Source: Bacteroidales bacterium | Lineage (GTDB): Bacteria; Bacteroidota; Bacteroidia; Bacteroidales; UBA932 | Reading direction: 5' to 3' | NCBI GenBank assembly: GCA_017561885.1 | Contig: JAFZBF010000048.1 | Location: forward strand, 1-37,898 | Length of the DNA: 37,898 nt | Shown here: positions 1 through 4,954 of the stretch, piece after piece | Position numbering within the stretch: position 1 is the stretch's first letter | Layout: the number at the start of each line of letters is the position of its first letter | The notes under the pieces: generated by a model | What the model was told of the DNA's origin: nothing | The model's input: only the letters and a program-made list of their open reading frames with translations | Databases searched by the model: none | Translations under genes and position numbers: made by a program

Positions 1-13
1 CGTGTGCTTTCAT
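1..13 (-). CDS. rpmC: 50S ribosomal protein L29, first codons only (cut by the window edge)
   Basis: Only the first four codons (Met-Lys-Ala-His) lie inside the window. The ATG sits 18 bases after the rplP stop and is preceded by a purine-rich AAGGAGAG Shine-Dalgarno-like stretch. L29 normally follows L16 directly in the spc/S10 cluster, so the identity rests mainly on gene order; the visible residues fit but prove little. Confidence 0.6.
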
Positions 14-31
14 TGTCAATTCTCTCCTTGG

Positions 32-457
32 TTAGACTGTTTCAACATAATCTCTTCTAATCACAAACTGGCAAGCTACAGGGAGTTTCTGAGCGCCGAG
101 ACGGAGAGCTTCCTTAGCTACCTGCATAGGAACACCCTCAGCTTCGATAAGGATACGACCGGGAGTAACAGGCGCAACGAATCCCTCGGGATTACCTTTA
201 CCTTTACCCATACGTACCTCAGCCGGTTTCTTGGTGTAAGGCTTGTCAGGGAATATCCTGATCCAAATCTGACCTTCACGTTTCATGTGGCGGACTACTG
301 CTTGACGGGCAGCTTCGATCTGCTGACCTGTGAGCCAGCAGCTCTCCATGGTTTTAATACCAAATGAGCCAAAGGCGAGTTGAGTGCCCCTGTGGGCATT
401 TCCCTTCATACGTCCTTTCTGCTGCCTTCTAAATTTGGTTTTCTTAGGTTGTAACAT
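32..457 (-). CDS. rplP: 50S ribosomal protein L16
   Basis: Full-length L16 (141 residues, the usual size). L16 binds 23S rRNA near the A site and helps position tRNA in the large subunit. The N-terminal [16 protein letters not shown] and the central GxGKG segment followed by the [16 protein letters not shown] stretch are diagnostic. rpmC follows 18 bases downstream as in other bacteria. The oddity is upstream: rpsC, which normally precedes rplP, is absent, and a good Bacteroidetes promoter lies about 80 bases before the start codon, so rplP is the first gene of its transcript here. No Shine-Dalgarno motif precedes this ATG, as is usual in the phylum. Confidence 0.97.
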   Translation of the reverse strand: MLQPKKTKFRRQQKGRMKGNAHRGTQLAFGSFGIKTMESCWLTGQQIEAARQAVVRHMKREGQIWIRIFPDKPYTKKPAEVRMGKGKGNPEGFVAPVTPGRILIEAEGVPMQVAKEALRLGAQKLPVACQFVIRRDYVETV

Positions 458-501
458 GGTTTTATACTATTGTTAAAAATATTATAAACACTTAATTATC
501 A

Positions 502-531
502 GCGTTTTAGGCATTTAGGGGCATAAAACGC
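502..531 (-). promoter_or_regulatory. hairpin in the rplP mRNA leader
   Basis: An inverted repeat GCGTTTTA / TAAAACGC (502-509 and 524-531) is extended inside by one mismatch and a GC/GC pair. It begins almost exactly where transcription from the 538-568 promoter should start, so it would form the 5' end of the rplP mRNA. It could stabilise the message or be a ribosomal-protein autoregulatory site; the latter is inference. Confidence 0.45.
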
Positions 532-537
532 GGGATG

Positions 538-568
538 CAAAGGTAATCCAATTATTCTAATTACCAAA
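538..568 (-). promoter_or_regulatory. Bacteroidetes-type promoter for rplP-rpmC
   Basis: Read on the minus strand there is TTTG (568-565), a spacer of exactly 19 bases, then TACCTTTG (545-538). This fits the -33 TTTG / -7 TAnnTTTG consensus of the Bacteroides primary sigma factor without mismatch. The predicted start is near 531, giving a leader of roughly 74 bases before the rplP ATG. Confidence 0.8.
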
Positions 569-585
569 CTTTTTTCAAAAAAATA

Positions 586-684
586 TCACTTATTTTCGAC
601 CAGTGATTTTGACAGCTAACACCAGTCTTTTCAGCAGATTACAGATTTGGACCCTCAGTCGCCGTCACATATTTTCGACCAGTG
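586..684. repeat. pair of 20-base direct repeats
   Basis: TCACTTATTTTCGACCAGTG (586-605) recurs as TCACATATTTTCGACCAGTG (665-684) with one difference, 79 bases apart. The last 15 bases are identical. They may mark the edges of an inserted or duplicated segment, or be protein-binding sites; nothing in the segment between them is recognisable. Confidence 0.6.
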
Positions 685-821
685 CTCCGGCAGGCAATCC
701 GAAGTCGCCACCGCACGCAATTCCCTCCGGCCCGAAAATGGGCAGTTCCCGGGGCCGGTAACGACTCGCCCTTTCGCAGGAGAGAGGGCCTTCTTTCATG
801 CTGCAGCGAGCCTGTCAAGTC

Positions 822-989
822 ATGGGGTAGGTCCCCGCTGGTTTTGGGGTAGGTCCGATGAGACTGGCGGGACCTACCCCACGAATCGGTCTCCCAAGCA
901 CTTCCAGCGGTGTAGGTCCGGCACTTTCCACAGGACCTACCCCAAACTATGCCACCACCTACCCCAAAACCAGCGGGGACCTACCCCAT
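822..989. repeat. perfect 33-base inverted repeat holding seven GGGGTAGGTCC motifs
   Basis: The arms 822-854 and 957-989 are perfect reverse complements around a 102-base loop. The 11-base motif GGGGTAGGTCC appears forward at 824-834, 846-856 and (one mismatch) 909-919, and reversed at 870-880, 933-943, 955-965 (one mismatch) and 977-987. Neighbouring copies start 22, 24, 39, 24, 22 and 22 bases apart, so all but one step is about two helical turns. No transposase is present. This resembles a REP/BIME-type cluster or an array of binding sites. Confidence 0.75.
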
Positions 990-1001
990 CTCCACCAGAG
1001 T

Positions 1002-1062
1002 GAGTTTATCCTGGACGGAAATAGCGTGCCGGCAGGCCGCTATTCTGGCCGGAGATAAACTC
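1002..1062. repeat. nested hairpin
   Basis: GAGTTTATC (1002-1010) pairs with GATAAACTC (1054-1062). Inside it ATAGCG (1021-1026) pairs with CGCTAT (1038-1043) around the palindrome TGCCGGCA (1027-1034). The nested symmetry suggests a folded RNA or a cruciform rather than coding DNA. Confidence 0.5.
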
Positions 1063-1115
1063 CCTTGCCACCGCGGCCGGGTGAGCTTCCGTCCAAGAAG
1101 ATATCCTCGGATGGC

Positions 1116-1144
1116 AGCGCGAGCCCCCCAAAAGAGCTCGCGCT
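1116..1144. repeat. GC-rich hairpin
   Basis: AGCGCGAGC (1116-1124) and GCTCGCGCT (1136-1144) form a perfect 9-base-pair stem with an 11-base loop. No T run follows on either strand, so it is not a convincing intrinsic terminator. Confidence 0.5.
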
Positions 1145-1211
1145 GGTAGGGGTGCGACTGAAGCCACCGGAGGAAACCCTCCAGCATTCTGCGAAACTGA
1201 CCGGACGATTT

Positions 1212-1238
1212 TGATATCACTATTTGAAAATGATATCA
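1212..1238. promoter_or_regulatory. twin palindromic operator candidate of the toxin-antitoxin module
   Basis: The palindrome TGATATCA occurs at 1212-1219 and again at 1231-1238, centres 19 bases apart. The first lies just upstream of the -33 element and the second inside the promoter spacer. RHH antitoxins typically bind such short palindromes in pairs to repress their own operon, so this is the likely autoregulatory site (inference from position and symmetry). Confidence 0.55.
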
Positions 1239-1253
1239 TATTGGTTATATTTG
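1223..1253 (+). promoter_or_regulatory. promoter of the toxin-antitoxin operon
   Basis: TTTG (1223-1226), a 19-base spacer and TATATTTG (1246-1253) match the Bacteroidetes promoter consensus fully. Transcription should begin near 1260, only about ten bases before the ATG at 1269. This position decides the antitoxin start: an in-frame ATG at 1230 or earlier would lie within the promoter itself. Confidence 0.8.
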
Positions 1254-1268
1254 CGCAAAATTAGAACG

Positions 1269-1547
1269 ATGGAATCAGCGAGAATTCAAACAGTCTTGAG
1301 GCTTCCGCCGGAATTGATGGACCGTGTGCGGAGGAATGCCCGCAAGCAGAAATGCTCCTTCAACAGTTATGTGGAGCAGATCCTCGACCAGGCGACTGAG
1401 CCCCGGTTCCCGAGCATTCCTGACGATTTCCAGGTCGGGGCCGAGATTGAAGGTTTGGGCAGATTCAGCTATGTCGATCCTTCAGCTGACGAGTTAAGGG
1501 CAGACCCCAAGCTGGCTTATTTGTGGCAGAAGTATGGGAAAAGTTAG
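1269..1547 (+). CDS. ribbon-helix-helix antitoxin (putative)
   Basis: A 92-residue protein whose first ~45 residues fit a ribbon-helix-helix DNA-binding fold: a short strand (QTVLRLPPE), a basic helix (LMDRVRRNARKQ) and a second helix (SFNSYVEQILDQA). The acidic, less structured C-terminal half would be the toxin-binding part. It overlaps the PIN-domain gene downstream by 14 bases, the usual translational coupling of type II toxin-antitoxin pairs. The start was set at 1269 because the longer frame runs back through the promoter. It probably represses its own operon through the TGATATCA pair just upstream. The family name is uncertain; the RHH assignment is by pattern. Confidence 0.75.
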   Translation: MESARIQTVLRLPPELMDRVRRNARKQKCSFNSYVEQILDQATEPRFPSIPDDFQVGAEIEGLGRFSYVDPSADELRADPKLAYLWQKYGKS

Positions 1548-1980
1548 ATACAAAGTATTTCTTGACACAAACGTCCTGCTGGATGTGCTTTGTCCAGACA
1601 ATCGGCCTTCTTCCGAAGCCTCCAGGATTATTTTCCAGGCTGTATATTCCGGTTTGCTGGAAGCAGTCATCACGACCCAGAGCATCCTGGACGCCGCGTA
1701 TATCCTTTCTCGTATTGACGACCACTTTGACAGGGAGGCCTTCGGCCGCTGCATTCTGTCCATGATGGATTTCATGACTGTCGATTCTATCCACATCTTC
1801 GACATACGAGACGCCATCCTCCGGCCGGGAAAAGATCTGGAAGATGATGCCCAGGCAGAGCACGCTCAGGCAGAAGGATGTGACGCCATCATCACCTCCG
1901 GCAGAGATTTCCGCCGCCGTAACGATGGCTCCGGCATCCAGTTCTTTTCTCCCGAAGAGTTCGTGGAACTCATGCGTTAA
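1534..1980 (+). CDS. PIN-domain ribonuclease toxin (VapC-like)
   Basis: 148 residues, the whole length being one PIN domain. PIN toxins are Mg-dependent RNases that cut tRNA, rRNA or mRNA. Acidic residues expected for metal binding are visible: D11 in FLDTNVLLD, D53 in the ILDAAYIL helix, D104/D105 in DLEDDAQAEHA and D125 in TSGRDF. The C-terminal DAIITSGRDF pattern is characteristic of this PIN group. It starts inside the antitoxin gene. Its stop codon overlaps the stop of the convergent radical SAM gene: the four bases TTAA at 1977-1980 provide TAA for both. The specific RNA target cannot be told from sequence. Confidence 0.85.
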   Translation: MGKVRYKVFLDTNVLLDVLCPDNRPSSEASRIIFQAVYSGLLEAVITTQSILDAAYILSRIDDHFDREAFGRCILSMMDFMTVDSIHIFDIRDAILRPGKDLEDDAQAEHAQAEGCDAIITSGRDFRRRNDGSGIQFFSPEEFVELMR

Positions 1981-3044
1981 CTATTCAATCTTTTCAGATG
2001 GCAGAAGAGGAGTTTGCCGTCGGCGTCGCGCAGGTGCATACCGTTGCCGCGGCACCAGCGCCAGTGGCGGCAGCGGGCGCAGTCACCGGTTTTCATCCAT
2101 GAGTGGTCGCGGTAGATCTGGTAGCGGTTGTTCCAGACATCCATGAAGTCGTCACCTTTATATATATTGCCCTGGCTGTAGTCGGCGCGGATGCTGGGAC
2201 ATGCGGCGATGGAGCCGTCTGCCATGACAGAACCCACGGTGAGGCCGGCGCTGCAGAGGAAGAAGTTGTCGCGGACGTCGCCTTCGTATTTCCCAAGGAA
2301 GCCTTCGCAGCCGTAACTGGCCTTGATGCGGCCCTCCTTGCGGGTGCGCTTGATGAATTCCATGGTGCCACGGAACTCTTCGCCGGAAAGTCTAAGCTCA
2401 GGATCGCTGGCTGCCCGCCCTACGGGAAAAACAGTGAACAGCCGCCATTCCTTGACGCCGTTGTCGATCAGCAGCTGCTTTATCTGGTCCAGCTCTTTGT
2501 AGCTTCGCTTGTTCACGCATGTCACTACATCGAACTCGATCTCGCCGGAATTGGCCACCATATTGATTGCGGAAATGGCTTTTTCGTAGACTCCCGGCAG
2601 CCCGCGCATCCAGTCGTGAGTGGCGCCGATGCCGTCGAGGCTTATGGTCATGGAGCGCAGACCGCTCTTCAGCAGGCTCTGGTATCGCGCCGGAGTGAGA
2701 GCCAGAGCGTTGGTGACGATTCCCCATGGGAAGCCCCGGTCATAAAAAGCCCTGCCGCAGACTTCCAGGTCCTTCCTCACCAACGGTTCGCCGCCGGTGA
2801 CGTTGATCATCACTCTGTGAGGGTCCGTCTGTCGCGCTATGCTGTCAAGCACCGGAAGGAAATCCTCCAGCGGCATGTCTTTCATCGATGATGTAACCTT
2901 GCAGTCGCTGCCACAGTGCCGGCAGTGAAGGTTGCAGCGGAGCGTGCACTCCCAAAACAAGGTGGTCAGAGGGTGCTCCCGCCGCACTTTGTCAATCATC
3001 GGCTTTGTCAGTTCCAGCCCTATGAATTGCCTTAGAGGAAGCAT
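1977..3044 (-). CDS. radical SAM/SPASM maturase of the rSAM/lipoprotein type
   Basis: 355 residues. The radical SAM cluster motif CxxxCxxC is C37/C41/C44 (CNLHCRHC), with extra cysteines C33 and C48 around it, and TGGEP at 83-87 contacts SAM. The C-terminal third is a SPASM-type domain with C264, C282, C322, C325, C331 and C348; the usual CX3C cysteine after C331 is replaced (CRGNG), so one auxiliary cluster may be incomplete. Such enzymes modify ribosomally made peptides or proteins in the cytoplasm. It starts three bases after the second lipoprotein gene, implying one operon. From memory this pairing matches the families described as the rSAM/lipoprotein system (TIGR04133/TIGR04134); substrate and chemistry are, to my knowledge, unknown. 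It is not an anSME sulfatase maturase by context, as no sulfatase is nearby. Confidence 0.85.
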   Translation of the reverse strand: MLPLRQFIGLELTKPMIDKVRREHPLTTLFWECTLRCNLHCRHCGSDCKVTSSMKDMPLEDFLPVLDSIARQTDPHRVMINVTGGEPLVRKDLEVCGRAFYDRGFPWGIVTNALALTPARYQSLLKSGLRSMTISLDGIGATHDWMRGLPGVYEKAISAINMVANSGEIEFDVVTCVNKRSYKELDQIKQLLIDNGVKEWRLFTVFPVGRAASDPELRLSGEEFRGTMEFIKRTRKEGRIKASYGCEGFLGKYEGDVRDNFFLCSAGLTVGSVMADGSIAACPSIRADYSQGNIYKGDDFMDVWNNRYQIYRDHSWMKTGDCARCRHWRWCRGNGMHLRDADGKLLFCHLKRLNS

Positions 3045-3047
3045 AGA

Positions 3048-3515
3048 TTATTGCTTATCTGCTTTTTTCAGCTTGGCTTCGAAGGTAATATCGTAGTCTC
3101 CTTGATGCCAGGTGGACTTCTTGTCTTCGACGAACGTAATTTTCAGGTCTTTGGCGCGGAGAGTATCAGATGCGAACAGACCGCCGTGTTCCTCGCCGTC
3201 GATATCTTCAAAGGTCAGCATTATATCATCCTCATCCGGCAATAAGGTAAATGATTCATTTACTTTGCCGTCCTTATCTGTGATGAATTGCGGACAGTAA
3301 TAGTCTCCAATTCTTGAATTCAGGTAAAATTTAACGGCAATCCCTTCTATCGGCTTTCCGGTGTCAGCAGCTTTCACTTCGCCATTCACTTTGAAATTAG
3401 CGTAAGGCATACCGTATTCACAACGCAGAGCATTAATTTCGCACGAAGTAAATCCCAGCAGCGACAGGATCGCCCCGGAAATCATCTCAAATAAATGTCT
3501 GACTTTTGCCTTCAC
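3048..3515 (-). CDS. small lipoprotein of the rSAM/lipoprotein system, copy 2
   Basis: 155 residues. A lipoprotein signal peptide ends in LLGFTSC, with C25 as the lipidated cysteine. After a short spacer comes a beta-rich domain beginning EYGMPYANFKVNGEVKAADTG, which looks like the Ig-like regulatory folds that decorate Bacteroidetes surface proteins. By hand alignment 101 of 153 positions are identical to the neighbouring copy with no gaps; the most conserved part is 98-126 (IMLTFEDIDGEEHGGLFA, then DTLRAKDLKI). Compared with copy 1 it has extra cysteines at C32 and C74. It lies between copy 1 (11 bases away) and the radical SAM gene (3 bases). It is the probable substrate or partner of that enzyme, by context only. 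Confidence 0.8.
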   Translation of the reverse strand: MKAKVRHLFEMISGAILSLLGFTSCEINALRCEYGMPYANFKVNGEVKAADTGKPIEGIAVKFYLNSRIGDYYCPQFITDKDGKVNESFTLLPDEDDIMLTFEDIDGEEHGGLFASDTLRAKDLKITFVEDKKSTWHQGDYDITFEAKLKKADKQ

Positions 3516-3526
3516 TGTGTCTGATG

Positions 3527-3988
3527 TTATTTCGATTTCTTCAGCCCGGCCTCGAAGGAGACGGTATATACGCCTTTATGCCAGTGCGAATCCTTGTCTT
3601 CCACGAACTCTATCTTGAGATCTTTGGCGCGGAGGGTGTCGGGAGCGAACAGGCCACCGTGTTCCTCGCCGTCTATATCTTCAAAGGTAAGCATGATGCC
3701 TTTCTCGCTCGGCCAGGCCATGGCCACCCCGTCCACCTTGCCGTTCTTGTCAGACTGGAATTCATCATACCATTCATCAGGGGCATTCTCATCGCGGCTG
3801 AACTTTACGACAATACCTTCTATCGGCTTGCCGCTGTCCGCCGCCTTTACTGTGCCCGTCACTTTAAAAGTGGCGTGCGGCATACCGTATTCAGCCACGG
3901 GTTCGATTATTTCGCACGAAGTGAACCCAAGCAGCGACAGGATTGCCCCAGCTATCAACTCGTAAATATGTCTGACTTTCGCTTTCAT
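3527..3988 (-). CDS. small lipoprotein of the rSAM/lipoprotein system, copy 1
   Basis: 153 residues from the chosen ATG at 3988; the frame stays open 14 codons further upstream, but copy 2 begins at the same MKAKVRH and the signal peptide starts there. Lipobox LLGFTSC places the lipidated cysteine at C25. The mature part is a single beta-rich domain with the conserved block at 98-126. It arose with copy 2 by tandem duplication; the cysteine set differs, since copy 1 has none in its mature domain apart from C25. It is first in the lipoprotein-lipoprotein-rSAM unit, 71 bases behind the LytTR gene on the same strand. No confident promoter is visible in that gap. The function is unknown. Confidence 0.8.
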   Translation of the reverse strand: MKAKVRHIYELIAGAILSLLGFTSCEIIEPVAEYGMPHATFKVTGTVKAADSGKPIEGIVVKFSRDENAPDEWYDEFQSDKNGKVDGVAMAWPSEKGIMLTFEDIDGEEHGGLFAPDTLRAKDLKIEFVEDKDSHWHKGVYTVSFEAGLKKSK

Positions 3989-4059
3989 CTGAATAAACTT
4001 TCTGTTTACCCTATAAAACACACAAATCAATATAATACGTCTCGGCCTGGCGAATTATT

Positions 4060-4812
4060 TTATTCTTTTTCCAGCCAGCGGAGGAATTCTTCCTCGCGGG
4101 AGCGTGTTACCAGGGTTGAGACATCGCCGGTCTTCGGATGGACTTCGACGTTGTACCGGCCGCCGGTGACGATCGCGCTGTCGATTGAAGAAAGCGAAAG
4201 GATGCAGCTGCGGTTGATACGGAAGAAACGCTCGGGATCAAGTTCTTCCATAATCCTGTCCATAGTGGAATCCACGATATACCGCTCTCCGTCGGAAGTC
4301 AGCAGATAGTTGCTCTTCTCTTTAGAATAAAAGAATGCAATGCGGTCTGTCGCCACAGGCACGATGCGGTCACCAAGCCTTACGACCCATCGCTGCCGGT
4401 AGGGACTTTCTGCAGAACCGCCGGTCTGTTCCCTCTCTTTAATACTGAAGAAGAAAGAATTATCAGCAAGGAGCCTCATTGCCAGGATGAGGAGCATACC
4501 GAGCACGAAGGTCGTAATCGCAGTCGAGATGACATTAACCCACATGCTCTCTCCCATCCAGGGAACGAACAGGGCAGGCAGCGCATTGCCTATCAGATAA
4601 GCCAGCACATTTACCAGCACCAGGGCCACCAGAGTGAAATAAATCTTGAAGCCGCCCTGGTTGCAGATGATGAAAACCATCGCCAGCGTGAGCAGTGTGA
4701 GCACCTGGGTGTCTTCTGCTCCCATCGAGCGGCAGGCGATGCAGGTAAGAGCGTGCAAAATAGTAAAAATCACCACCAGCCAGTGGGCAGTCTTTATGAA
4801 ACGAGCGTCCAT
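4060..4812 (-). CDS. membrane-anchored LytTR-family transcriptional regulator
   Basis: 250 residues. The N-terminal half (about 8-115) is hydrophobic with four likely membrane helices (near 10-28, 37-50, 57-77 and 93-115). The C-terminal part (about 141-248) is a LytTR DNA-binding domain, recognised by DRIAFFYSKEKSNYLL and the RFFRINRSCILSLSSI block. There is no receiver domain, so it is not a standard response regulator; the membrane part may sense the signal directly. It is divergent from the starch operon across a 142-base gap and lies upstream of the lipoprotein/rSAM genes on its own strand, so either or both may be its targets. No susR-type activator is present in the window. Confidence 0.88.
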   Translation of the reverse strand: MDARFIKTAHWLVVIFTILHALTCIACRSMGAEDTQVLTLLTLAMVFIICNQGGFKIYFTLVALVLVNVLAYLIGNALPALFVPWMGESMWVNVISTAITTFVLGMLLILAMRLLADNSFFFSIKEREQTGGSAESPYRQRWVVRLGDRIVPVATDRIAFFYSKEKSNYLLTSDGERYIVDSTMDRIMEELDPERFFRINRSCILSLSSIDSAIVTGGRYNVEVHPKTGDVSTLVTRSREEEFLRWLEKE

Positions 4813-4954
4813 ATTTTCCTGTTCTGTCTTGTAAAGTTAAAAATTCATCCGTCAAAACTCCAAATTCGTCCTGATTTTCTCAGCAGTCCGTCGCACGCGC
4901 ACGCGAGGAGTGGAAATATTGTTTTAATTTAGTTATCGTCATAATGATGTAAAA
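4813..4954. promoter_or_regulatory. divergent control region between LytTR gene and starch operon
   Basis: This 142-base stretch must carry the start signals of both the long rightward operon and the LytTR gene. Neither strand shows a clean TTTG-N19-TAnnTTTG promoter: rightward, TTG at 4919-4921 is followed after 20 bases by TAATGATG (two mismatches); leftward, there is a TAACTTTA -7-like box near 4840 with poor spacing. Weak promoters are what one expects where an activator is required. I found no convincing LytTR direct repeat. Confidence 0.45.

Larger units (their letters stand above)
458..1211. other. gene-free intergenic region rich in inverted repeats
   Basis: About 750 bases between the rplP leader and the toxin-antitoxin promoter hold no believable gene; the few open frames are short, low-complexity and unlike any family I know. 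Besides the rplP promoter the stretch holds a 20-base direct repeat, seven copies of an 11-base motif in a large palindrome, and at least three more hairpins (727-733/752-758, 1002-1010/1054-1062, 1116-1124/1136-1144). It may encode a structured RNA or be an accumulation of REP-like elements. Confidence 0.6.

Noticed and set aside
822..989. CRISPR array
   Set aside because: The motif is only 11 bases, occurs in both orientations and has 11- to 28-base gaps of related sequence; there are no cas genes.
647..1149. Open frames on the plus strand in the repeat region, with recurring Thr-Tyr-Pro stretches
   Set aside because: The recurring residues simply translate the GGACCTACCCC repeats; the composition is unlike the neighbours and there is no start signal or family resemblance.
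981..1239. Two overlapping minus-strand frames of 77-79 codons
   Set aside because: They run through the hairpins and the antitoxin promoter, have no recognisable domain and appear to be chance frames in GC-rich DNA.
1224..1268. Upstream start for the antitoxin adding 15 residues
   Set aside because: The added part overlaps the promoter's -33 box, spacer and -7 box, so it would not be in the mRNA.
2103..2891. 262-codon frame on the plus strand
   Set aside because: It lies antisense to the radical SAM gene, whose cysteine motifs are clear; the plus-strand product has no domain.
3506..4309. 267-codon frame on the plus strand
   Set aside because: It is antisense to lipoprotein copy 1 and the LytTR domain, both well supported.
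4850..4940. Four CGTC motifs in the divergent control region as LytTR sites
   Set aside because: Their spacing (17, 22, 48) is irregular and the flanks do not repeat, unlike LytTR direct repeats.
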